This document shows, piece by piece, positions 34,112 through 43,474 of a stretch of DNA of 64,000 nucleotides. Source of the DNA: Chitinophagaceae bacterium (GTDB taxonomy: Bacteria; Bacteroidota; Bacteroidia; Chitinophagales; Chitinophagaceae); contig JAQBNL010000017.1 in assembly GCA_028288585.1 (NCBI GenBank), positions 26,002-90,001 on the forward strand, in the 5' to 3' direction. How positions within the stretch are numbered: position 1 is the first letter of the stretch; each line of letters opens with the position of its first letter. The position numbers and the translations under genes are program-made. The notes under the pieces are model-generated. The model made no database searches. It was not told the DNA's origin and saw nothing but the letters and a program-made list of their open reading frames with translations.

Positions 34112-35623
34112 CTAATGTTTAAAATGACGCATGCCTGTTAACACCATCACTAAATTATTTTGCTTACAATATTCAATAGAATCCTTATCCCGTATAGATC
34201 CGCCGGGCTGTATAAATGCGGTGATACCTGCAGCATGAGCAATTTTTACGCAATCATCAAAAGGGAAAAAAGCATCGCTTGCCAGTACAGCGCCATCAAG
34301 GTCAAAATTAAATTGCTTCGCTTTTTCTATTGCCTGGCGCAGGGAATCTATACGGGAAGTTTGCCCGCAACCTTTGCCAATAAGTTGTTTATTTTTTACA
34401 AGAGCAATGGCATTGCTTTTTAAATGCTTGCAGATGATATTAGCGAAAGCCAGGTTTTCTTTTTCGATTTCTGTAGAATCTGCCCCTCCTGTTTCTTTCC
34501 ACTCAACAAAGTTTCCTTCATCATTCTGTTGCGTAAGCGTTCCGTTTAAAATTGATTTAGACTGGTATATTGAAGAAGTAGTTGCTTTATGTTGGAGAAT
34601 AATACGGTTCTTTTTAGTCTTTAATATTTGTAAGGCATCGTCATTGAATGAAGGTGCAATTAAAACCTCGAAAAATAATTCATTGATAGCTACAGCGGTT
34701 TCTTTATCTATTTCAACATTCGCAATTAATACTCCCCCAAAGGCGCTTTCCGGATCTCCCTGCAGAGCCGCATCCCAGGCTTGTTTCAAGCTTTGCCCCC
34801 CGGCAATTCCGCATACATTTGTATGTTTTATAATGGCAAACACAGGAGAAAGTGAAGAGAATTCATTCATTAATTGTATTGCTGCATCAGCATCTACCAA
34901 ATTGTTATAAGAAAGTTCTTTACCATGAAGCTGGACAAAATTATCATTTATACTACCATAGAATGTTGCCTGCTGGTGTGGATTTTCGCCATAACGCAGC
35001 GGATTTTTTTGTCCCGAAAAAGGATTATAAAAATCTGTCTTATTAAAATAATTAGAGATAGCAATATCATAGCCTGTACAAACATCAAAGGCCTTTATAG
35101 CAAAAGATTTACGTTGTTCTAAAATTGTTTCACCTTTTTGTTCTGTAAGAATTTTTTCTAAGTCAGCGTAATCTTTCTTTGCAGCAACTACTACAACATC
35201 TTTAAAATTTTTAGCTGCCGCCCTTATCATTGAGGGGCCGCCTATATCTATTTTTTCTATAATTGCTACTTCATCATTTGTTGAGAGGACTGTTTCTTCA
35301 AAGGGATACAGGTCAACAATAACAAGATCAATTTCAGGAATATTATATTGAGACATTTCTTCAACATCTTTTTCATTATCCCTTCTCCCGAGAATACCTC
35401 CAAATACAGAAGGGTGCAGCGTTTTTACACGTCCGCCTAAAATGGAAGGGTATGATGTAAGAGATTCCACCGCAATACAAGACACACCTAATTCTTCAAT
35501 AAATTTTTGTGTGCCGCCGGTTGAATAAATTTTTATACCGAGTGAATGCAAGAGCTGAATGATGTTTGGCAGCCCATCTTTATTAAAAACAGAGATGAGG
35601 GCCGATTTAATTTTTTTATTCAT
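34112..35623 (-). CDS. purH: Bifunctional AICAR formyltransferase/IMP cyclohydrolase
   Basis: The 503-residue protein has an N-terminal MGS-like IMP cyclohydrolase domain (SALISVFNKDGLPNIIQLLH, STGGTQKF, RVKTLHPSVFGGIL) and a C-terminal AICAR transformylase domain (LRYGENPHQQATFY, HTNVCGIA, ASDAFFPFDDCV, IQPGGSIRDKDSI). It performs the last two steps of IMP synthesis. It is 12 bp after comEC and 3 bp before the transporter in a minus-strand run. Length is normal. Confidence 0.96.
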   Translation of the reverse strand: MNKKIKSALISVFNKDGLPNIIQLLHSLGIKIYSTGGTQKFIEELGVSCIAVESLTSYPSILGGRVKTLHPSVFGGILGRRDNEKDVEEMSQYNIPEIDLVIVDLYPFEETVLSTNDEVAIIEKIDIGGPSMIRAAAKNFKDVVVVAAKKDYADLEKILTEQKGETILEQRKSFAIKAFDVCTGYDIAISNYFNKTDFYNPFSGQKNPLRYGENPHQQATFYGSINDNFVQLHGKELSYNNLVDADAAIQLMNEFSSLSPVFAIIKHTNVCGIAGGQSLKQAWDAALQGDPESAFGGVLIANVEIDKETAVAINELFFEVLIAPSFNDDALQILKTKKNRIILQHKATTSSIYQSKSILNGTLTQQNDEGNFVEWKETGGADSTEIEKENLAFANIICKHLKSNAIALVKNKQLIGKGCGQTSRIDSLRQAIEKAKQFNFDLDGAVLASDAFFPFDDCVKIAHAAGITAFIQPGGSIRDKDSIEYCKQNNLVMVLTGMRHFKH

Positions 35624-35635
35624 GTGTAAAGGGAA

Positions 35636-37741
35636 CTACAGGTCCATAACAAATGCTCCCTGTTCGGGAACGGAATAGCAGCGCAAATGTAACTGTTCAC
35701 AATCTTTTTTCCATTTGGCAATTTTCCACAAACTGTTAGAACCATCAAAAATAAACCGGTTACAATTGAAAACCTGCGCCAGTTGTGGAATATAAAGCCG
35801 TGGATTTTTTGAAATGATAATATAATCAACATTTATTTTTTGTGCTGCAGGTTGAAATACAAGTGGCTGCTCAATCAATAATATTTTTGTATTATAAAAT
35901 TGGTAAAAATTATTATTGCGATGTAAAGCCGGGATAGAATCAATTTTCTTATTCAGTTGTAAAGCTATTCTCCCCGGTTTTAAATGAAAGTTCTGCAACA
36001 TGCCGTCTGCCAGCAAAATAGAATCACCAATAAATTTATAAGTGTTGCCATTTATAAAATCAATGGATTGATGCTGTGGCACATTATAAACTATTAATTT
36101 TCGCTGGGTTGATAATCGCCATTTTGTATATCCTGTTAAGGCAGTAAAACAAAGCATTGCAAAAAAAGAAAATTTAAAAGCGAGCTTATTTTTATTCAAT
36201 AACCAATATCCTGCGCATATAATAAACCCGTATAAAAGAAAAGTGGATATTACGGAAACTGAAATGCCATCCCAAACCGAAAAGGGCAGGCTGTTGAACC
36301 ACAGAATAATTTTATTCATAACCCATACAAGCCACCATGTAAGTTTACCAAATAATGCACTTACCAATGGCACCCAAGAAAAAGCGATTAAAAATATTTC
36401 TACATATAAAATAATAGTTGAAAGAGGAACTAATAAAATGTTTGTGAATAAAAATATGGTAGGGAACTGGTGGAAATAATACAGGCAAACCGGGAAGGTT
36501 AATATCTGTGCAGCAAGCGTAACCGAAGTTAACTGCCATACTTTATTTACCCCCCGGCTCTTTATGTAAACCAAATTGTAAATAGGTTTTTGAAATATAA
36601 CTATCCCGGAAACAGCCAGGTAAGAAAGCTGGAAACCTACATCCCATAAATAATATGGGTTCCAACACAGAAGCAAAAATGCAGATGCCGCCAGCGGATT
36701 AAAAATGGAAGTACGCCTGTTAAAATTTTTTCCAATAGCTATACACGAAAACATAACCGCGGCCCGTAATATAGATGCAGAACCACCGGTAAGCAAAGCA
36801 AAAAGCCAAAGACATGATAAGATGAGAACAACTTTAATAATTTTTGATTTTTTTACTACTGGAATTTTATTAAATATCCATATAAGCAGTAGATAGATCA
36901 ATCCTAAGTGCATCCCCGAAATTGCAATAATGTGTACCACACCCGTATTGCTATATGCCTGAACTAAATCCTTATCAAGATCTTGTGTATAGCCAATTAA
37001 TAATGCTTCTGCGATAGCAAGCTGATCATCATGCCTCTGCATATTTTTTTGAATAATATTTAAAACATTTTGTCTTGCAGTAAAAAGAAATTGCCAAAAT
37101 GAATTAATATTTTTTTCATCAAGCAAAACCCAATCATTCTTTTTTAAAAATACATTATGAAAGATTTGATGAAAGGCAGAATAGCGCTGGTAATTAAAGG
37201 CGCCAGGATTTCCGGAATTTTTTATTTGCTGCGGCTTCTTCTTAAAAAGGATCTTATCCCCATATTTTAATGGCATAGCATCAGCAGAATCTCTTTCAAA
37301 ATAGATTATGATTTTACCTGCTGTATTTGTTGTTGAATCATTATGCAAAATAATATCGGCTATTACTTCTGCTTTATAAGATTTATTTTTTTCGAGTAAC
37401 GGCTCATTAACGGTTGCTACTATATAATCACTATCACGATAAACATTGCCAAACCAATTCTGCTTATGGCGAATATCTTTTTGATAAGTAATAAATAATC
37501 CAAGAACAATTAAGAGTAAATTGATAAAAACCCCTTGCAGGATTTGAAATTTAAACCGCAGCACCAATGGTAATAATTGAAAAGATGCAAAGGCAATTGC
37601 AAAACAAACTGCTGTAAATAAAATTTGTTGCCAGCTAAACTGCATATACCATTGCAACAAAATCCCGGTTATAACAGGTATTAGCAGGCGCAGAAACGGA
37701 GCTTTTTTCCAAACAGGAATACCAGGATAGCGCATAAACAA
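35636..37741 (-). CDS. ComEC/Rec2-family DNA uptake channel protein
   Basis: The 701-residue membrane protein has an N-terminal DUF4131-type OB-like region (about 90-215) and a Competence domain (about 235-510) with the hallmark HIIAISGMHLGLIYLLL. The C-terminal ~140 residues lack the HxHxDH metallo-beta-lactamase motif found in longer ComEC proteins, as is common in Bacteroidota. It forms the inner-membrane channel for single-stranded DNA during transformation. It heads the run with purH and the EamA transporter. Confidence 0.92.
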   Translation of the reverse strand: MFMRYPGIPVWKKAPFLRLLIPVITGILLQWYMQFSWQQILFTAVCFAIAFASFQLLPLVLRFKFQILQGVFINLLLIVLGLFITYQKDIRHKQNWFGNVYRDSDYIVATVNEPLLEKNKSYKAEVIADIILHNDSTTNTAGKIIIYFERDSADAMPLKYGDKILFKKKPQQIKNSGNPGAFNYQRYSAFHQIFHNVFLKKNDWVLLDEKNINSFWQFLFTARQNVLNIIQKNMQRHDDQLAIAEALLIGYTQDLDKDLVQAYSNTGVVHIIAISGMHLGLIYLLLIWIFNKIPVVKKSKIIKVVLILSCLWLFALLTGGSASILRAAVMFSCIAIGKNFNRRTSIFNPLAASAFLLLCWNPYYLWDVGFQLSYLAVSGIVIFQKPIYNLVYIKSRGVNKVWQLTSVTLAAQILTFPVCLYYFHQFPTIFLFTNILLVPLSTIILYVEIFLIAFSWVPLVSALFGKLTWWLVWVMNKIILWFNSLPFSVWDGISVSVISTFLLYGFIICAGYWLLNKNKLAFKFSFFAMLCFTALTGYTKWRLSTQRKLIVYNVPQHQSIDFINGNTYKFIGDSILLADGMLQNFHLKPGRIALQLNKKIDSIPALHRNNNFYQFYNTKILLIEQPLVFQPAAQKINVDYIIISKNPRLYIPQLAQVFNCNRFIFDGSNSLWKIAKWKKDCEQLHLRCYSVPEQGAFVMDL

Positions 37742-37794
37742 TTTATGAACCTTTAAAATAAGAATACTTTGTAACTTCCACTTAAATTATTGCA

Positions 37795-38304
37795 ATGAAA
37801 CTTTTTATCTATGCAACTATATTTTTATCATTCTTTTTAACCGGTTGCCAAAGCACTAATACTATATATATTGTACGGCATGCCGAAAAAAGTACAGAGC
37901 CTGCCAATGATCCGCACCTTTCCATTGAAGGAAAATTAAGAGCAGAAGTTTTAAAATTTCTTTTGAAAGATAAAAATATCAAAGCTATTTTTTCTACCGA
38001 AAGGGCCCGTAATGTGGAAACGGCAACACCGCTAAGCGGGTTAATTAATATCCCGATACAATATTATGGTAATGATACATTGCCGGCATTTTTACAAAGA
38101 GCTGTCAACCTTAAAAAAAATTCACTTATAGTAGGCCATAGCAATACTACCGTAACTATGATAAACAGTTTTGATTTGCCACATACCATTACCAATATTG
38201 CTGATGATGATTATGACAATATGTTTATCATTAAAGTAAAAAAAGGCAAGGCTATAAAAATTTATGAAAGAGTATATGGCGCAGTATCTCCTCACGTTAA
38301 ATAA
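37795..38304 (+). CDS. Histidine-phosphatase lipoprotein
   Basis: A 169-residue protein with a lipobox FLTGC (C18). The RHG motif IVRHAEKS (R28, H29) holds the nucleophile, STERARN matches the second Arg site, and LIVGHSNT supplies the second catalytic His. It belongs to the phosphoglycerate-mutase-like histidine phosphatases and would act in the periplasm on small phosphate esters. It is divergent from comEC with a 53-bp gap. Confidence 0.88.
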   Translation: MKLFIYATIFLSFFLTGCQSTNTIYIVRHAEKSTEPANDPHLSIEGKLRAEVLKFLLKDKNIKAIFSTERARNVETATPLSGLINIPIQYYGNDTLPAFLQRAVNLKKNSLIVGHSNTTVTMINSFDLPHTITNIADDDYDNMFIIKVKKGKAIKIYERVYGAVSPHVK

Positions 38305-38357
38305 GTGCCTTTTACCATTAAAGTAATTCCTATCATTGCAAAAAATTTAAAACACCT

Positions 38358-39209
38358 ATGCCGGCACATGGTACAGAAGCCATAAAAAAATATTATAGCG
38401 ATACCCAGTTTGAATACGGGTTAATTTGGAACTGGAGATCAAAAAATACACCCGCATTACACTTTGGCTATTATGATGAAAAAGCAACCAATCATCATCG
38501 CTCTGTAATAAGAGCAAACGAGGTATTGGCTGAATGGGGAAATATTCCACACGGCGCAGGAATTATAGATGCCGGTTGCGGTTTAGGCCATTCTACTCTC
38601 TGGCTTGCCGAACATTATAATGCCCGGGTTACCGGTATTACCCTTGTACCAAAACAAGTGGAAACGATGCAAAAGTTTATTGCAAAAAAAGGGATAAAGA
38701 ATGTTGCGTTTTTAGAAGCCAACTATTTTAATATGCCTTTTGAAGATAATAGTGTTGATATAGTTTGGGCCATTGAAGCCGTATGTCATGCCCAGGATAA
38801 ATCCCAATTTTATAAAGAGGCGTACCGCGTTTTAAAACCGGGAGGCAAATTGCTTATTGGGGAAAATTTGCGAACAGCACGGCCTTTGGCACAGGAAAAA
38901 GAAGAGTTACTGAAAGAGATATTTAATTCATGGGCAATACCTGATCTGGACACATTGGAAGAACATCGTTCACATGCATTAAGTTCAGGATTCAGATCTT
39001 TTGAAAGTAAAGACGTAACTGCCAATATGATGGTATCCTATAGAAATCTTGAGGAGATGTGTAAAAGATGGGCATGGTTAAATAAATTATTACATGCTGT
39101 GGGGATTATTTCAACTGTTAGGCGTGATAATATGCTTGGCTCTCTTAAACAATACATGGCTATCAGGCAAAAAGTATTTACCTATAATCATCTGCTGGCT
39201 CAGAAATAA
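38358..39209 (+). CDS. SAM-dependent methyltransferase (class I)
   Basis: The 283-residue protein has motif I GIIDAGCGLGHSTLW (about 68-82), the acidic ribose-binding strand ARVTGITLVPKQ, motif III around VDIVWAIEAVCHAQDK and the post-motif ALKPGG-like YRVLKPGGKLLIGE. It is closest in style to sterol/tocopherol-type C-methyltransferases, with a C-terminal cap (about 170-270). The acceptor is unknown. It ends just before a hairpin terminator (39233-39258) and the repeat array. Confidence 0.88.
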   Translation: MPAHGTEAIKKYYSDTQFEYGLIWNWRSKNTPALHFGYYDEKATNHHRSVIRANEVLAEWGNIPHGAGIIDAGCGLGHSTLWLAEHYNARVTGITLVPKQVETMQKFIAKKGIKNVAFLEANYFNMPFEDNSVDIVWAIEAVCHAQDKSQFYKEAYRVLKPGGKLLIGENLRTARPLAQEKEELLKEIFNSWAIPDLDTLEEHRSHALSSGFRSFESKDVTANMMVSYRNLEEMCKRWAWLNKLLHAVGIISTVRRDNMLGSLKQYMAIRQKVFTYNHLLAQK

Positions 39210-40490
39210 TTTTTATTATTACTTAAAACAAGAATGCCACCCAGGAATGAGTGGCATTTTTGTAAATCTTTTTGATTTGGGGCTTTGAGGTTTTTCAATG
39301 CCTTTAAGATTTCAGAGTGTTCCTTGTTGGTACTTTCAATGGATTTGGATAATCAGGTTTTTTGTTAGTTTACTGGATTTTTGGCTTTCTGTTGGATAAC
39401 TGGATAATTGATATAGTAAAAGTATATACCAGCGGTTCGTTTTGCAATTTAAGCTTGCCCAATCGGCGTATAATATTGCTGAATGGGAAAATACATGGAT
39501 TGTAAAGCTAAGAGGAAAAAATCAGGGAGTTTGGTATGCTGTTACAGGAATAATCCGGGAAATGACTATAAACAAAAATGCCACCCGGTTACGAGCAGCA
39601 TTTTTAATTTTTTCTATTCAGGGGTTAGAGGTTTACCCTTTAGATTCTGGTTTTCTTTGGTGGCTTTTTCTTTGGATTTGGATAATTCGGTTTTTGTTAG
39701 TCTACTGGATTTTTCTGGTTTTCTGTGGATATGGATAATTGATATAGTAAAAGTATATAGCAGCGGTTCGTTTTGCAATTTAAGGTTGCCCAATCAGCGT
39801 ATAATATTGCTGAATGGGAAAATATAAGGATTGTATAGCTAAGAGGAGGAAATCAGGTAGTTTGGTATGCTATTACAGGAATAATCCGGGAAATGACTAT
39901 AAACAAAAATGCCACCCGGTTACGAGCAGCATTTTTAATTTTTTCTATTCAGGGTTTAGAGGTTTACCCTTTAGATTCTGGTTTTCTTTGGTGGTTTTTT
40001 CTTTGGATTTGGATAATCAGGTTTTTGTTAAGGCTACTGGATTTTTTTGGTTTTCTGTGGATATGGATAATTGATATAGTAAAAGTATACCCTACTGTGC
40101 CGTTTTGCAATTTAAGGTTACTAAACCGGTTAAAAGTGCTGCTGAATAAGAAAATAGCAACTTAAACAGGCAATGCTCTATCTACTAACAAAAATGCCGC
40201 TCATTATTGAGTGGCATTTTGTAAATCTTTTGGTTCAGGGGCTATTAAGCCATAAAGATTTCAGAGTGTTCTTTATTGGTTTTTTTCATGGATTGGATAA
40301 AGCGGTTATTTTGGATCGTCAGATTTTTAGCTTTCATAAGATCAGGATATTTTTCCTTTGGGGGTTTTCAGAACTACCGGATCTTATAGCGTTTCTTAAT
40401 AGTATAAAAATATATCCCAATACTACATTTTGCAATTCAAGCATGCTAAAATGGTTATAATTCTTACTGAACGGGGATTTATAGGTATCC
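39210..40490. repeat. Tandem repeat array, ~331-bp period, no convincing gene
   Basis: Two nearly complete units (about 39345-39676 and 39677-40007) and a partial third (40008-~40130) are joined head to tail; the landmark ATATAGTAAA starts at 39411, 39742 and (shortened) 40074. More diverged half-units flank them (39231-39345 and 40190-40460). Each unit contains a hairpin (AAAAATGC at 39574 and 39905, with GCATTTTT 16 nt later), the text GCGTATAATATTGCTGAATG, and GGATAA motifs resembling DnaA boxes. Short frames of 86-114 codons follow the repeat, change frame between copies and are Trp/Phe-rich, so I do not call them genes. Confidence 0.85.
39233..39258. terminator. Hairpin terminator after the methyltransferase gene
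   Basis: Arms AATGCCAC (39233-39240) and GTGGCATT (39251-39258) are followed by a T-run. Variants of this hairpin recur at 39574, 39905 and 40191 in the repeat array. Confidence 0.75.
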
Positions 40491-40687
40491 CAACTGAATA
40501 ATAATTCTCCCGGTAATACGTTTATATGCTACACTTGAAACTGTAATCCTAAAATCCTACTTATGATCGTTAAAGAAATTGTTTTTGAGCTATTAATTGC
40601 AGCGCATCTTATTCTATTCCTGCATTCCCGTAAAAAGATTAAAATATAATAGGAACTTAAGTTCTGATAATTTTTTTGTTTTGAATC

Positions 40688-40723
40688 AAATAAAAAAGAG
40701 GCTTCGCAGCCTCTTTTTTATTT
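40688..40723. terminator. Strong bidirectional terminator
   Basis: A 16-bp perfect stem (40688-40703 and 40708-40723, core AAGAGGCT/AGCCTCTT) has a TCGC tetraloop and A/T runs on both sides. It closes the minus-strand DUF4476 gene that ends at 40745 and shields it from the repeat array. Confidence 0.9.
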
Positions 40724-40744
40724 ATAGTAATTATCTTTTTAATA

Positions 40745-42175
40745 TTAAAACGGATGAGCCTGGATATATGCATTCAGATCATCCCTGTTAGCCTGGCTTG
40801 AAAATAAATCGAAAAGCTGGGTAAAATAACCTGGGTCTGTAACCCTGTTCCATGCAAGCTTAGCTAATTCCAGCTTATCATTCTCAGAAGAAACAACAGA
40901 CAATAATTGGCGTATTTGTGATGTACTGAAATAATTAGCGCTATTATTAAATGCTTCTCTTACATCTCTAACTTTGTCCCATGGCAATAAATGATTACCT
41001 GCCTTTTGCAATAACTGGGTAAATTGATAATCAGGCATTGGGATTCTGGTATTGTATTGTGTGTTATTGTAGCTTGTATTCCCGCCATTTTGTACCACAT
41101 AATTATTAAGGTCATTTCTGCTTGCCTGGTTATACAACAGATCATACAATGAAGTAAAATTTGCAGGATCGGATACCCTTAAATAGGATTGTTTGGCTAA
41201 AGCCAGCCTGTCATTTTCAGCATTTATAACGGATAATAATTGGCGTATTTGTGATGTGCTGAAATAATTAGCGCTATTATTAAATGCCCCGCTTATTGTA
41301 GTATACTTTCCTGACTGGTTATACTGGCTGTTTACAGTTTGCAATAACTGGTTATACTGGTAATCAGCCATTGGAGTTCTGTACGAATTGTTGTTATTAT
41401 TATTGTTATACCCCCCGTTGTTATTGTAAGAACCATTGTTATTGGGATTGTTACGAATAAATGTATCCAGGTCATTTCTGCTGGCTACGCTATTAAACAC
41501 ACTATATAACTGTGTAAAATTTGCAGCGTCAACTACTCTTGGGTAGGCCAACTTAGCTAATGCCAGCCTGTTTGGTTCGGAGCTAATCAATAACAATAAT
41601 TGCCTAACCTGTTCTGTAGTAAAGTAATTTGTTGTATTTAAAAATGCATCTCTTTCTGCTGTTATCTTTGCTGACTGAAGCCACTTGCTACGCACTGTTT
41701 GCAATAGTTGATTAAAAGTTGCATCAGCCATAGGGGGCATATTTTGCTGATTATATCCGCGGTTAGCCCTGTTTCTTACACGTTTCTCACTAAATGTAAC
41801 CTGCCCATTACCGTTTACTGCGATATTCATATCGTACCCCTGCCTTAGCTGGAATGTATTGGAATAAATTGCATTTCCATTCGTTGCAGTATTGGTTCCA
41901 TTATTATACGTACTATTATTATTTCTTAACCTGTAAACAGCAATTGTATGAGACCCTAATTGTTGATTGGTTAATACAATATCATTACTAACATTGGTAT
42001 TAGTGTTAGGATTAGTATTGCTGTTTGAATAATAGCTGGTACCGTCCAGTACCACCTGGTAGCCCCTATTTCTATTGGTACTGTTATTAGTACCATTAAA
42101 TGTAATCGTAAGTGTTTGTGCTGTAACTGAAAGGGTTAAAATACCGCTTAGCAGAACTATTAAAAATTTTTTCAT
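40745..42175 (-). CDS. Secreted protein with three DUF4476 domains and Asn-rich linkers
   Basis: After a signal peptide (1-19, ending SVTAQ) comes a beta-rich region (20-140). Three copies of a ~90-residue DUF4476 domain follow (about 148-243, 272-363 and 385-474), each with FNQLLQTV-like starts, NYFSTSQIRQLLS and a RNDLN end. Linkers contain long Asn/Tyr runs (NNNGGYNNNNNNNSYR). Copies two and three are closer to each other. DUF4476 has no known function; the domain is common in Bacteroidota secreted proteins. Followed by a strong terminator. Confidence 0.85.
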   Translation of the reverse strand: MKKFLIVLLSGILTLSVTAQTLTITFNGTNNSTNRNRGYQVVLDGTSYYSNSNTNPNTNTNVSNDIVLTNQQLGSHTIAVYRLRNNNSTYNNGTNTATNGNAIYSNTFQLRQGYDMNIAVNGNGQVTFSEKRVRNRANRGYNQQNMPPMADATFNQLLQTVRSKWLQSAKITAERDAFLNTTNYFTTEQVRQLLLLISSEPNRLALAKLAYPRVVDAANFTQLYSVFNSVASRNDLDTFIRNNPNNNGSYNNNGGYNNNNNNNSYRTPMADYQYNQLLQTVNSQYNQSGKYTTISGAFNNSANYFSTSQIRQLLSVINAENDRLALAKQSYLRVSDPANFTSLYDLLYNQASRNDLNNYVVQNGGNTSYNNTQYNTRIPMPDYQFTQLLQKAGNHLLPWDKVRDVREAFNNSANYFSTSQIRQLLSVVSSENDKLELAKLAWNRVTDPGYFTQLFDLFSSQANRDDLNAYIQAHPF

Positions 42176-42278
42176 AACTATTTTTTTTATTACGTACTAC
42201 CTTAAACAAAGTCTGTACCATTAAAAAAATAGTTGCAGGAAGGATGTTAATTTATTAGCTTATATAGCTGAAAATTTT

Positions 42279-42926
42279 TTACATAAATCCATAATCAAGC
42301 ACACGGCGCACATATTTTTTATCATAGATTATCCATGTTACTTCGTAGCTGCCGGTATTATCCTTACAAAAAAGATACAGGTAAATTCTATGGGGATTAG
42401 CGGAGCGATAAATACCATTCGTTGTTCGCTGGGTGCCCTTATCTGAATAGGCAAAATTTAAATTATACAGGTCAACATAGGCTGCCGGAGGTATAGCCAC
42501 AGTATCTTTACCCATTATTATTGTAAGGTTACTTATATATTTTTTTGGCACCATACTGTAGCCTCCATAATACGGTTTGCGATCAATTTTTATCAGGTAT
42601 CCCTCATCATAATCAAGCTTATGTTTTGCTGCATCAAATGGTGCCGTAGTAATCGTTGCTTTTATATCGCTGGCTTCAAAGGTCATAAAATCAGGCCCGA
42701 AGGAAGTGTATGGTATTTTTGTAAGCGGCTCTCTTTTTATTCCTTCATCAATTCCTGAAAAAGTAAAAGTTGAAAGTTCGGCTTTTAAGTCAGCCGGGAG
42801 TTTGGCGAAAGATTCATTTTTTTTGCGTGTATCCTGGTATTCATAATTTTTTTTAGGTTTCTGTACTCCCTGGGCAATAGAGTTAAAGCTATACAGAAGC
42901 AACCCTGCAATTAAAAAAATTTTCAT
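42279..42926 (-). CDS. Secreted protein of unknown function
   Basis: The 215-residue product has a signal peptide (about 1-18, ending NSIAQ) and a mature part with mixed alpha/beta character, including YDEGYLIKIDRKPYYGGYSM and a late YEVTWIIYDKKYVRRVLDYG. No cysteine pair, metal motif or known domain is visible to me. The composition suggests a soluble periplasmic protein. It is followed on the same strand, after ~100 bp, by the DUF4476 gene, but cotranscription is uncertain. Confidence 0.75.
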   Translation of the reverse strand: MKIFLIAGLLLYSFNSIAQGVQKPKKNYEYQDTRKKNESFAKLPADLKAELSTFTFSGIDEGIKREPLTKIPYTSFGPDFMTFEASDIKATITTAPFDAAKHKLDYDEGYLIKIDRKPYYGGYSMVPKKYISNLTIIMGKDTVAIPPAAYVDLYNLNFAYSDKGTQRTTNGIYRSANPHRIYLYLFCKDNTGSYEVTWIIYDKKYVRRVLDYGFM

Positions 42927-42994
42927 AGTGTTTCTATTGATGATAAAAATAAAATAATCGAGGTTAAGAAAAACAGAAAAATGAGAAGTAAAGA

Positions 42995-43474
42995 TCAGGC
43001 AGGAATATTTTTCTCTATCAACCCAAACTGCTTTAAATGATGGGTAACATGCTTATGATGTAATTGAATCCATTCATCAAAATTCAGTTCGCCAAAAGCC
43101 GGGTGTAATGTTGTTTTGGAAGCATTGTCTTTAAAAAATTCAAAAAAATCTTCCACGCTTTTTGCAAGGTCATCCTTCGCTTCCTGCATGGTGGCATACT
43201 GCAGTGGCAAAGGCTCTTCAGGCAATACGGGAGCTTTTGTATTTTCACGGAACTCCTTTTCGCTCATTAAAAATTCTTTGTATTTAGGCAGATGTTCCAA
43301 AGGTGTGGTAAGAGGGAAATGTATTTTCCCGGTAGACACTTTAAAAAAGCCTGACACATGCTCCAGCATGTGTTGCGCATTCATCTTTCCCCATTTTCCT
43401 TTTTCATCACCTTTTAATTTGCTTAATAATAATACAAGCTCATTTTTTAGAAAAGCTTTTTTTTCGTCAGTCAT
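42995..43474 (-). CDS. DinB-like/DUF1569 four-helix protein
   Basis: The 159-residue protein shows the DinB-type histidine pattern: MNAQHMLEHVSGFF near the N-terminus and LHHKHVTHHLKQFGL at the C-terminus, which would bind one metal ion in a four-helix bundle. Members of this superfamily include thiol-dependent transferases; the specific reaction here is unknown. Its ATG overlaps the end of adk by 8 bp (ATGACTGA), so the two are translationally coupled. Confidence 0.82.
   Translation of the reverse strand: MTDEKKAFLKNELVLLLSKLKGDEKGKWGKMNAQHMLEHVSGFFKVSTGKIHFPLTTPLEHLPKYKEFLMSEKEFRENTKAPVLPEEPLPLQYATMQEAKDDLAKSVEDFFEFFKDNASKTTLHPAFGELNFDEWIQLHHKHVTHHLKQFGLIEKNIPA

Noticed and set aside
39231..40220. 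Repeat array considered as a CRISPR locus
   Set aside because: The period is ~331 bp with near-identical units, not short repeats with unique spacers, and no cas gene is present.
39442..40460. Five plus-strand frames of 86-114 codons in the repeat array
   Set aside because: They occur in different frames of the same repeat, are dominated by Trp/Phe-rich low-quality sequence and have no homology-like motif.
40563..40649. 28-codon frame (MIVKEIVFELLIAAHLILFL...)
   Set aside because: It resembles a tiny membrane peptide and lies before a strong terminator, but nothing else supports it; too short to call.
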